Shown: one piece after another, positions 6,190 to 12,668 of the stretch | How the letters are laid out: the number at the start of each line of letters is the position of its first letter | Numbering within the stretch: position 1 is the first letter of the stretch | Assembly: GCA_009843725.1 (NCBI GenBank) | Contig: VYCX01000411.1 | Location: 12,707 to 25,374, forward strand | Length of the DNA: 12,668 nucleotides | From: Boseongicola sp. SB0675_bin_26 | GTDB lineage: Bacteria; Pseudomonadota; Alphaproteobacteria; Rhodobacterales; Rhodobacteraceae | Direction: 5' to 3' | Translations under genes and position numbers: made by a program | The notes under the pieces: model-generated | Seen by the model: the letters and a program-made list of their open reading frames with translations, nothing else | The model's database searches: none | What the model was told of the DNA's origin: nothing

Positions 6190-6888
6190 ATGCCTGCACC
6201 CATTGCCGTCATCATCCCTTCGCTCAACGCGGCTCATGCCCTGCCCGCCACGACCGAGGCGCTTCTTGGCGGGCTGACGGACGGGCTGGTCGCCGAGCTC
6301 GTCCTTTCTGACGGTGGCTCGAAAGACGGCATCGCCGACGTTGCAAGAGAACTGGGAGCGACACTGGTGACCGGCCCCAAGGGACGCGGAGGGCAGATTG
6401 CCCGGGGGATTGCTGCCGCACGGGCTCCCTGGGTGCTGATTCTTCACGCCGACACGCATCTCTCGGAGGACTGGGCACAAGCTGTTCGCAGTCACATTGA
6501 GAACCATCCGGACAAGGCGGGCTGGTTCCGGCTCGGGTTTCGGGCGCAGGGCCTCGCGCCACGACTGGTCGCGGGAGGTGCGAATCTTCGCTCACGCCTC
6601 CTTGGGCTGCCCTATGGCGACCAGGGGCTGCTGGTCGCACGTGCGACGCTGGAGAAAGTCGGTGGGGTGCCGGATATCCCGCTGATGGAGGACGTGGCCC
6701 TCGCCCACCGCCTCAAGGGTCGCCTTCGCCCGCTCGACGCAATCGCGCGCACGTCGGCCGAACGTTACGAGGCCGAGGGATGGCTGCGGCGCAGCACCGC
6801 CAATCTTGGCACGCTTATGCGTTATTTCCTCGGCGCCTCTCCCGAAAAACTCGTCGCCCGCTACGAAAGGCAAGACCGGCACCGGTAG
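6190..6888 (+). CDS. Family 2 glycosyltransferase, TIGR04283 type
   Basis: 232 residues, a compact GT-A fold enzyme without membrane helices. Motifs in order: IIPSLNAAHALP at the N-terminus (nucleotide-sugar loop), LSDGGSKDGI (about 36-45), GRGGQIARGI (about 71-80), LHADTHLSEDW (about 90-100, the DXD-like metal site), LPYGDQGLLV (about 139-148) and MEDVALAHRLK. The GRGGQ and YGDQG blocks are those of TIGR04283, called arsenosugar biosynthesis-associated glycosyltransferase because in some bacteria it lies next to arsS. No arsenic gene is visible here, so the acceptor is unknown and the product name should stay general. It is a lone plus-strand gene between two minus-strand genes, ending 7 bases from the glmM stop. 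Confidence 0.88.
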   Translation: MPAPIAVIIPSLNAAHALPATTEALLGGLTDGLVAELVLSDGGSKDGIADVARELGATLVTGPKGRGGQIARGIAAARAPWVLILHADTHLSEDWAQAVRSHIENHPDKAGWFRLGFRAQGLAPRLVAGGANLRSRLLGLPYGDQGLLVARATLEKVGGVPDIPLMEDVALAHRLKGRLRPLDAIARTSAERYEAEGWLRRSTANLGTLMRYFLGASPEKLVARYERQDRHR

Positions 6889-6895
6889 GGCTGGA

Positions 6896-8239
6896 TCAGG
6901 CTGCAGCCTCGACGTCAGCCACGATCCCGTCCACGACTTCCTTCAGGAGCGCTTCGTCCTCGCATTCCGCCATCACCCGAATCAGTGATTCGGTTCCTGA
7001 CCGACGAATCAGGAGACGACCGGCCCCTGCGAGCCGTTTCTCGGCTGCCGTGATCGCGCCCTTCACGGTCGCGGATTCGAGGGGCTTTGCGCCCTGGGAG
7101 CATCGAATGTTCCTTAGCAGTTGCGGCACGGGATCAAACATGTGGCAAAGTTCGCTTGCCGCTCGTCCGGAGCGGAGCATCTCGGCCAAGAAATGCACGC
7201 CCGCGAGCAGGCCGTCGCCGGTCGTCGCATGGTCCGTCATGACGATGTGCCCCGACTGCTCGCCGCCGAGATTGTACCCGCCGGCGCGCATTGCCTCGAC
7301 CACGTAGCGGTCGCCCACTGACGTGCGCAGAAGAGAGACGCCTCGACCCTCCAAGAATCGTTCCAGACCGAGATTTGACATCACTGTCGTCACCAAGGTG
7401 TCGCCCTGAAGCCGGCCCTCATCGGCCCAGCGCGCCGCGAACAACGCCATGATCTGGTCGCCATCGGCAACCTCGCCCGTTTCGTCGATGATCGTCACGC
7501 GGTCCGCATCGCCATCCAGGCAAATGGCAACATCGGCGCCGTTGGCCGATACGGCTTCTGCAGCCGTGGCGGTACATGTCGTGCCGCAGTTCTCGTTGAT
7601 GTTCTTCCCGTCGGGCGAGGTGCCGACTTCCGTCACTGTTGCGCCCAGCTTGCCGAGCAGTTCTGGCGCCGCACGATAGGCGGCTCCGTTCGCGCAATCG
7701 ATCACGACCTTCATGCCGGCAAGATCCAGGTTGCCCGGAAGCGTGGACCGCAGATTCTCGACATAGCTGGACAGCCCGCCTTCCACCCGCTGTGCACGGC
7801 CGATGCTGACCGGATCGGCCAGCTTGATGTCGCCCGCCATGATCGCCTCGATTGCGGCCTCGGCTTCGTCCGAAAGCTTGAAGCCGTCGGGGCCAAAGAA
7901 CTTCACGCCGTTGTCTTCATGAGGATTGTGGCTTGCCGAGATCATCACTCCCACGTCCGCCCCCATGGAGCGAACCAGCATTCCGACCGCAGGCGTCGGC
8001 ACCGGGCCGAGCAGCAGCACGTTCATGCCGGTCGACGTGAACCCTGCCGTCAGGGCACTCTCGAACATGTAGCCGGAGAGCCTCGTGTCCTTGCCGATGA
8101 TGACGTGGTGCGTGGCGGAACCGTCCCGGAGAAAGTAGCGTCCTGCACCAGCACCGAGACGCAGAACGGCATCCGCAGTCATGGGATGTATGTTGACGCG
8201 CCCGCGCGCGCCATCAGTACCGAATAGCTTGCGTGTCAT
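6896..8239 (-). CDS. glmM: Phosphoglucosamine mutase
   Basis: Converts glucosamine-6-phosphate to glucosamine-1-phosphate, the step before GlmU on the way to UDP-GlcNAc for peptidoglycan and lipopolysaccharide; cytosolic. 447 residues from [13 protein letters not shown], the normal length. The phosphoserine is S103 in ISASHNP; the metal loop is D242/D244/D246 in LDGDADR; the sugar loop GGEQSGH and the C-terminal phosphate-binding loop [10 protein letters not shown] are intact. An upstream in-frame ATG at 8275 would add [12 protein letters not shown]. It overlaps the stop of a small ORF (ATGA), but family N-termini begin at or near RKLFGTDG, so I prefer 8239 even though its Shine-Dalgarno is weak. 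In many alphaproteobacteria glmM follows folP; here the upstream genes are a GNAT gene and aspS. Confidence 0.96.
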   Translation of the reverse strand: MTRKLFGTDGARGRVNIHPMTADAVLRLGAGAGRYFLRDGSATHHVIIGKDTRLSGYMFESALTAGFTSTGMNVLLLGPVPTPAVGMLVRSMGADVGVMISASHNPHEDNGVKFFGPDGFKLSDEAEAAIEAIMAGDIKLADPVSIGRAQRVEGGLSSYVENLRSTLPGNLDLAGMKVVIDCANGAAYRAAPELLGKLGATVTEVGTSPDGKNINENCGTTCTATAAEAVSANGADVAICLDGDADRVTIIDETGEVADGDQIMALFAARWADEGRLQGDTLVTTVMSNLGLERFLEGRGVSLLRTSVGDRYVVEAMRAGGYNLGGEQSGHIVMTDHATTGDGLLAGVHFLAEMLRSGRAASELCHMFDPVPQLLRNIRCSQGAKPLESATVKGAITAAEKRLAGAGRLLIRRSGTESLIRVMAECEDEALLKEVVDGIVADVEAAA

Positions 8240-8271
8240 CTGCCCGACCGGACGCCTCGCTTTTTTTGCAC

Positions 8272-8403
8272 TCATACCATGCCCATGCCGGATTCCGAAA
8301 CCACCTTTGCAAATTCAACCCAAAAGTCACTGGTGGATTGAACATGCATAGCGCCCTGTGACGGAGGAGCCGGCAATCCGGTCCACCACGGGCCTTTCGG
8401 CAT
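8272..8403 (-). CDS. Possible small ORF (43 aa) upstream of glmM
   Basis: An ATG at 8403 opens a 43-codon frame ending in a TGA that overlaps the upstream glmM ATG at 8275 (ATGA). A second ATG at 8349, with AGGG about 5 bases upstream, would give 25 residues. The C-terminal part ([19 protein letters not shown]) looks like an amphipathic helix; the first part is proline/tryptophan-rich. No family is recognised. It lies between the GNAT and glmM genes on the same strand. It could be a leader peptide coupling into glmM, or chance. Confidence 0.25.
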   Translation of the reverse strand: MPKGPWWTGLPAPPSQGAMHVQSTSDFWVEFAKVVSESGMGMV

Positions 8404-8411
8404 GCGGCGAC

Positions 8412-9098
8412 TCAAAGAAAGGGATCCCGGCACGCGAGAATGGGCGCCGTCAAGTCACCCAACCTCTGCCTCTGCTTTCCGCTGGCGTCAAAATTCGAGG
8501 TTTCGAGCCAAGCCTCGAACGCCTCCTTGAGAGCTGGCCATTCGCTGTCAATGCACGCATACCAGGCCGTGTCACGGTTCCGTCCCTTAACGACCGTCGC
8601 CTGCCGAAATATTCCTTCGTAGGAAAAACCGAATCGCTCCGCCGCGCGACGCGAGCGGTGATTCGCCGCATCGCACTTCCATTCGAACCTTCGATAACCC
8701 GCTTCGAAGGACCAGCGCATCAGTTGATAAACGGCTTCGGTCGCCTCTCGGGTCCGTTGAAGGCGAGGCGAGAACGTAAGCCAGCCCGTCTCGATCGAAC
8801 CCGCAGCAGGCTTGATCCGCATCAGGCTGAGAGTGCCTCCGAGCCGGTCGTCTTCCATGCGCACCGCGTAGTGCAGCGGATCGGGCGACGCACGTGCCGC
8901 GTCGATCCAAGCCAAACAGCCAGCCTGGTCAAACGGACCATGCGGAAGATACTCCCACATTCCGCCGTCTGCATCCGCTGCGAAGGCTTCCATCAATCCG
9001 GCGAAATGTTCGCGTTCGACCGGCTCCAGCACGACGTAGCGTCCTTCAATTGCCGTTCGAGATGGAATTGACGGAGGTGACCAGTCCTTCAGGCTCAT
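8412..9098 (-). CDS. GNAT family N-acetyltransferase (RimJ/RimL-like)
   Basis: 228 residues. The pattern is Acetyltransf_3: N-terminal strand GRYVVLEPVEREHFAGLMEAF, a central GGTLSLMRIKPAAGSIETGW (strands 4-5 holding the acetyl-CoA face), EATEAVYQLMRWSFE (the helix after the CoA-binding turn), then EWKCDAANHRSRRAAERFGF and YEGIFRQ, the C-terminal block typical of RimJ/RimL and YkkB-like proteins. The expected activity is acetyl transfer from acetyl-CoA to an amine, for example a protein N-terminus or small molecule; the substrate is unknown. The start ATG has GAGGAAGG about 7 bases upstream and overlaps the end (ATGA) of an open frame in phase with aspS. It lies 104 bases downstream of aspS and is probably on its transcript. 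Confidence 0.88.
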   Translation of the reverse strand: MSLKDWSPPSIPSRTAIEGRYVVLEPVEREHFAGLMEAFAADADGGMWEYLPHGPFDQAGCLAWIDAARASPDPLHYAVRMEDDRLGGTLSLMRIKPAAGSIETGWLTFSPRLQRTREATEAVYQLMRWSFEAGYRRFEWKCDAANHRSRRAAERFGFSYEGIFRQATVVKGRNRDTAWYACIDSEWPALKEAFEAWLETSNFDASGKQRQRLGDLTAPILACRDPFL

Positions 9099-9202
9099 GG
9101 CTTTGCCTTCCTCAGATCCTCGAATTCGCGGCGCAATGCGTCATCCTGGCCGGATCGACGGCCACGTCGCTGTCCGCCGAAGCTCGCATCGCGAAGTGAC
9201 GA

Positions 9203-10987
9203 TCACTCTTCGGGCGGCAGCGTTCGCAATCGCAGTTCACGCAGCTGCTCTCGTGTCGGCTCCGTTGGTGCACCCATCATGAGGTCTTCCGCCCGCTGGT
9301 TCATCGGAAAGAGGATCACTTCCCGGATGTTCTCCTCGTCAGCCAGAAGCATCACGATCCGGTCGATCCCCGCAGCGCATCCGCCGTGAGGCGGGGCACC
9401 AAAGCGCAGCGCGTTGACCATGCCGCCAAATCGGGCACGCACCTCGTCCTCTCCGTAACCCGCGATTTCGAAGGCCCGGAACATGATCTCAGGCTGATGG
9501 TTGCGGATTGCGCCCGAGGCGATTTCGTGGCCGTTGCACACCAGGTCATACTGGAATCCAAGAGCGTCCAGCGGATTGCCGTCAAGCGCGGCCATGCCCC
9601 CTTGGGGCATCGAGAAAGGATTGTGCTCAAAGTCGATTCCGCCACTTTCCTCATCCTCGATGTAGAGCGGGAAATCGACAATCCAGGCAAACGCAAACCG
9701 GTCCTTCGCGACAAGTCCAAGCTCCTCGCCTATGAGCACACGGGCCTTTCCGGCCACGGCTTCAAAGCTCTTGGCCTTGCCTCCCAGAAAAAACGCGGCG
9801 TCGCCCGAGGCCAGGCCGAGCTGCTTCCTGATGGCCTCCGTGCGTTCGGAGCCAATGTTCTTTGCGACCGGCCCGGCCGCCTCCATGCCGTTTTCGCCGT
9901 CGCGCCAGATAATGTAGCCCATCCCCGGGAGGCCTTCTCCCTGAGCGAAAGCATTCATGCGGTCGCAGAACCGGCGGCTGCCGCCGCCCGGCGCGGGAAT
10001 CGTGCGGACTTCCGTACCCTCCTGTTCCAGTATCTTCGCAAACGTCGCGAATCCGGATCCCCGAAAATGTTCCGAGACATCCTCCATCCTGACCGGGATC
10101 CTCAGGTCGGGCTTGTCGGTACCGTACCAGAGCATCGTGTCGCGATACGGAATCTGCGGCCAGTCGGCGACCGGGTCCACGTCTCGGTTCGCTGCAAACT
10201 CGGAGAACACCCCTTCGATCACGGGCGCGACCGCATCGAAAACGTCCTGCTGCGTGACAAAACTCATTTCCATGTCGAACTGGTAGAAGTCGGTGGGCGA
10301 ACGGTCGGCGCGCGGATCTTCGTCTCGGAAGCATGGCGCGATCTGGAAGTATCGATCGAAGCCGGAAACCATCAAGAGCTGCTTGAACTGCTGCGGCGCC
10401 TGCGGAAGAGCGTAGAACCTGCCCGGATGAAGCCGCGAGGGCACGAGGAAGTCGCGAGCGCCCTCGGGGCTGGATGCCGTGATGATCGGCGTCTGGTGCT
10501 CGCGGAATCCGGCGCCCCACATGCGCCGCCGAATGCTGGCCACCACGTCCGAGCGGAGCTTCATGTTTTGCTGCATCACCTCGCGTCGCAGGTCGAGAAA
10601 CCGGTATCGCAGCCGCGTCTCCTCCGGGTACTCCTGATCACCGAACACGATCAGCGGAAGCTCCTCTGCAGCTCCCAGAACCTCGAGATCGCGGATGAAG
10701 ACCTCGATGTCGCCGGTGGATATCTTCGGGTTCACAAGATCGGTGTCCCGCGCCTTCACCTCGCCATCTATCCGGATGCACCACTCGGAGCGCAGCTTCT
10801 CCACCTCCGCAAAGGCCGGGCTGTCCGGGTCGGCCAGGACCTGAGTCACGCCATAATGGTCGCGAAGGTCGACGAACAGCACGCCGCCATGATCTCGAAC
10901 GCGGTGAACCCAGCCCGAGAGGCGCACGGACTCTCCCACGTGAGAGGCATTGAGTTCGGCGCAATTGTGACTTCGAAAGGCGTGCAT
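9203..10987 (-). CDS. aspS: Aspartyl-tRNA synthetase (probably non-discriminating)
   Basis: 594 residues from [20 protein letters not shown], the usual length of bacterial AspRS; AGGAG lies 10 bases before the ATG. It has the N-terminal OB-fold anticodon-binding domain ([20 protein letters not shown]), class II motif 2 in alphaproteobacterial form ([15 protein letters not shown], then QFDMEMSF), the bacterial GAD insert domain, and motif 3 ([22 protein letters not shown]). The upstream in-frame ATG at 11023 would add 12 residues with no family support. Residue H33 in RVRDHGG is histidine, as in Pseudomonas AspRS, where it marks a non-discriminating enzyme that also charges tRNA(Asn); E. coli has leucine there. 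This suggests Asn-tRNA(Asn) is completed by GatCAB, which is inference. It is divergent from carB. Confidence 0.97.
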   Translation of the reverse strand: MHAFRSHNCAELNASHVGESVRLSGWVHRVRDHGGVLFVDLRDHYGVTQVLADPDSPAFAEVEKLRSEWCIRIDGEVKARDTDLVNPKISTGDIEVFIRDLEVLGAAEELPLIVFGDQEYPEETRLRYRFLDLRREVMQQNMKLRSDVVASIRRRMWGAGFREHQTPIITASSPEGARDFLVPSRLHPGRFYALPQAPQQFKQLLMVSGFDRYFQIAPCFRDEDPRADRSPTDFYQFDMEMSFVTQQDVFDAVAPVIEGVFSEFAANRDVDPVADWPQIPYRDTMLWYGTDKPDLRIPVRMEDVSEHFRGSGFATFAKILEQEGTEVRTIPAPGGGSRRFCDRMNAFAQGEGLPGMGYIIWRDGENGMEAAGPVAKNIGSERTEAIRKQLGLASGDAAFFLGGKAKSFEAVAGKARVLIGEELGLVAKDRFAFAWIVDFPLYIEDEESGGIDFEHNPFSMPQGGMAALDGNPLDALGFQYDLVCNGHEIASGAIRNHQPEIMFRAFEIAGYGEDEVRARFGGMVNALRFGAPPHGGCAAGIDRIVMLLADEENIREVILFPMNQRAEDLMMGAPTEPTREQLRELRLRTLPPEE

Positions 10988-11016
10988 GTAATTGCATCTC
11001 CTGGTTGCAGGGCGCC

Positions 11017-11045
11017 GATACAACTTGCAACGGGCCAGAAGTCAA
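11017..11045 (-). promoter_or_regulatory. Predicted aspS promoter
   Basis: On the minus strand, TTGACT (11045-11040), a 17-base spacer and TGTATC (11022-11017) match the sigma-70 consensus well. The -10 ends 29 bases before the aspS ATG, leaving a short leader that contains the AGGAG ribosome-binding site. Confidence 0.6.
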
Positions 11046-11130
11046 GCGGACAGAAGATGCCAGGCCCGAACGGACCTGCCGTTCGCCGGAACCCGACGCC
11101 ACAAAACGTGACGCCGCCTCGGTTAGGCCC

Positions 11131-11158
11131 TTGCGCAGGAACAGCCAATCCCTATAAC
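11131..11158 (+). promoter_or_regulatory. Predicted carB promoter
   Basis: TTGCGC (11131-11136), a 16-base spacer and TATAAC (11153-11158). The -10 lies 34 bases before the preferred carB ATG at 11193. It is back to back with the aspS promoter, so the two housekeeping genes are driven from one 205-base region. Confidence 0.55.
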
Positions 11159-11182
11159 GCAGGACAATTTGCGCATGACCAC

Positions 11183-11186
11183 GAGG
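11183..11186 (+). promoter_or_regulatory. Shine-Dalgarno GAGG of carB
   Basis: GAGG lies 6 bases before the ATG at 11193. The other in-frame ATG at 11175 has only AGGA at a longer distance. This and the family N-terminus (MPKRTDI) support 11193. Confidence 0.55.
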
Positions 11187-11192
11187 CAGCAG

Positions 11193-12668
11193 ATGCCGAA
11201 GAGAACCGACATCGGGTCCATCATGATAATCGGCGCCGGTCCCATTGTCATCGGACAGGCGTGCGAGTTCGACTACTCGGGCGCACAGGCCTGCAAGGCA
11301 CTTCGCGAGGAAGGCTTTCGCGTCATACTCGTGAACTCGAATCCGGCCACGATCATGACCGACCCGGGCTTGGCGGACGCAACCTATATCGAGCCCATCA
11401 CGCCGGACGTCGTGGCCAAGATCATCGAGAAGGAGCGGCCCGACGCGCTTCTGCCCACCATGGGCGGACAGACCGGCCTGAACACTTCCCTCGCGCTGAA
11501 AGAGATGGGTGTCCTGGAACGTTTCGAAGTCGAAATGATCGGCGCCAGGCCGGAAGCCATCGAAATGGCCGAAAACCGCAAGCTCTTCAGAGAGGCGATG
11601 GAGCGGATCGGCCTCGAAAACCCGAAGGCCGCGATCGCCGATGCGCCAAGGGACGCCGACGGCCGCTATGACATCTCGAAAGGTGTCGAACGTGCGATGG
11701 AGGCATTGGACGAAGTGGGGCTTCCTGCCATCATACGGCCCGCTTTCACCCTGGGCGGCACGGGTGGCGGCGTCGCCTACAACCGCACCGAGTATCTCGA
11801 CATGTGCCGCCGGGGGCTCGAAGCCTCTCCCGTCGCGCAAATCCTGATTGACGAAAGCCTGCTCGGCTGGAAGGAGTTCGAGATGGAAGTGGTCCGTGAC
11901 CGGGCGGACAACGCGATCATCGTGTGCTCCATCGAGAACGTTGATCCCATGGGCGTCCACACGGGAGATTCCATCACGGTCGCTCCCGCACTGACCCTTA
12001 CCGACAAGGAGTACCAGTCAATGCGGACGGCCTCGATCGCCGTTCTCCGCGAGATTGGCGTCGAGACCGGAGGCTCGAACGTCCAGTGGGCGGTGAATCC
12101 CGCGGACGGGCGCATGGTCGTGATCGAGATGAACCCCCGGGTTTCCCGGTCATCGGCGCTGGCATCGAAAGCCACGGGGTTCCCGATCGCCAAGATCGCC
12201 GCAAAACTTGCCGTGGGCTTCACGCTGGACGAGCTTGACAACGACATAACCAAGGTGACGCCCGCCTCGTTCGAGCCGACAATCGACTACGTGGTCACGA
12301 AGATCCCGCGATTTGCCTTCGAGAAGTTCCCGGGAAGCGAACCGTCGCTCTCGACTTCGATGAAATCTGTGGGCGAAGCAATGGCCATCGGCCGCACGTT
12401 CCACGAAAGCATGCAGAAGGCGCTTGCGTCCCTTGAGACCGGCCTGACCGGACTTGACGAAATCGAGATTCCCGGCGCTCCTCCCTTGCCCGCTCCGTTC
12501 TGCAACGGCAGCACCATCGCCGCCACCGAAGAAGACGCCGGAGGCGACGGGCGCGCAGCCATCACGGCAGCCCTTGCCAAGCTGGCGCCGGACAGGCTGC
12601 GGGTCATCGCGCAGGCAATGCGGCACGGGCTTTCGGACAGCGACATTCAGGCCGTGACGAACTTCGAT
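11193..12668 (+). CDS. carB: Carbamoyl-phosphate synthase large subunit (3'-truncated)
   Basis: The first 492 residues; the gene runs off the window with no stop. With CarA the enzyme makes carbamoyl phosphate from glutamine, bicarbonate and two ATP for pyrimidine and arginine synthesis in the cytosol. Visible is the carboxyphosphate half: [61 protein letters not shown], the ATP-grasp glycine loop [26 protein letters not shown], and [18 protein letters not shown] with metal ligands E312 and N314. Then comes the start of the oligomerisation region ([13 protein letters not shown]), preceded by a proline/glycine/acidic linker (about 427-455) of the kind seen in alphaproteobacterial CarB. An ATG at 11175 would add 6 residues (see the Shine-Dalgarno entry). 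carA is not in the window. Confidence 0.97.
   Translation, partial: MPKRTDIGSIMIIGAGPIVIGQACEFDYSGAQACKALREEGFRVILVNSNPATIMTDPGLADATYIEPITPDVVAKIIEKERPDALLPTMGGQTGLNTSLALKEMGVLERFEVEMIGARPEAIEMAENRKLFREAMERIGLENPKAAIADAPRDADGRYDISKGVERAMEALDEVGLPAIIRPAFTLGGTGGGVAYNRTEYLDMCRRGLEASPVAQILIDESLLGWKEFEMEVVRDRADNAIIVCSIENVDPMGVHTGDSITVAPALTLTDKEYQSMRTASIAVLREIGVETGGSNVQWAVNPADGRMVVIEMNPRVSRSSALASKATGFPIAKIAAKLAVGFTLDELDNDITKVTPASFEPTIDYVVTKIPRFAFEKFPGSEPSLSTSMKSVGEAMAIGRTFHESMQKALASLETGLTGLDEIEIPGAPPLPAPFCNGSTIAATEEDAGGDGRAAITAALAKLAPDRLRVIAQAMRHGLSDSDIQAVTNFD

Noticed and set aside
8262..8268. Seven-base T run on the + strand as terminator U-tract
   Set aside because: No GC-rich hairpin precedes it and no + strand gene ends nearby; it is the A-run of the upstream glmM region.
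9386..11671. 761-codon open frame on the + strand across aspS and into carB
   Set aside because: It is the antisense shadow of aspS, which has all class II motifs, and then overlaps carB out of frame. High GC makes such long empty frames common.

Overview
The window looks like a chromosomal segment from a GC-rich alphaproteobacterium, most likely a member of the Rhodobacterales. The reasons are the high G+C at third codon positions, the alphaproteobacterial form of AspRS motif 2 ([15 protein letters not shown]), a CarB with the connector insertion typical of that class, and a dipeptidase-like/unknown/DUF3726 gene block that I associate with Rhodobacteraceae. The placement is inference from sequence style and memory, not a search. 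No tRNA, rRNA, CRISPR array, insertion sequence, integrase or phage gene was seen.

Layout. Positions 1-963 (+) hold the C-terminal part of a YfbK-like von Willebrand factor A protein. A non-coding stretch of about 390 bases separates it from a convergent minus-strand block (5052 down to 1357). In order of transcription the block holds: an 85-residue ORF with a good Shine-Dalgarno, whose frame stays open for 41 codons past its TGA; a peptidase M19-like protein that has lost about half of the expected dinuclear zinc site; a 545-residue protein of unknown function; and a DUF3726 protein. The last three are tightly packed, with a GTGA stop/start overlap before DUF3726 and a possible second one before the 545-residue protein. 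Upstream on the same strand is ygfZ (6132-5389), after a gap of 336 bases.

A glycosyltransferase of the TIGR04283 type (6190-6888, +) is divergent from ygfZ and convergent with glmM (8239-6896, -), ending 7 bases from it. Upstream of glmM on the same strand are a possible 43-codon small ORF, a RimJ/RimL-type GNAT acetyltransferase (9098-8412) and aspS (10987-9203). aspS is divergent from carB (11193 to the right edge, +); the 205 bases between them carry a recognisable sigma-70-like promoter in each direction.

How the genes fit together. carB (pyrimidine and arginine precursors), aspS (aminoacyl-tRNA), glmM (cell-wall amino-sugar precursor) and ygfZ (Fe-S protein maintenance) are housekeeping genes. 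The part most worth a second look is 1357-5052: a compact unit of poorly characterised genes built round an M19 fold without its usual catalytic metal ligands, led by a short gene with an in-frame TGA that is a nonsense mutation, a true stop or a recoding site.
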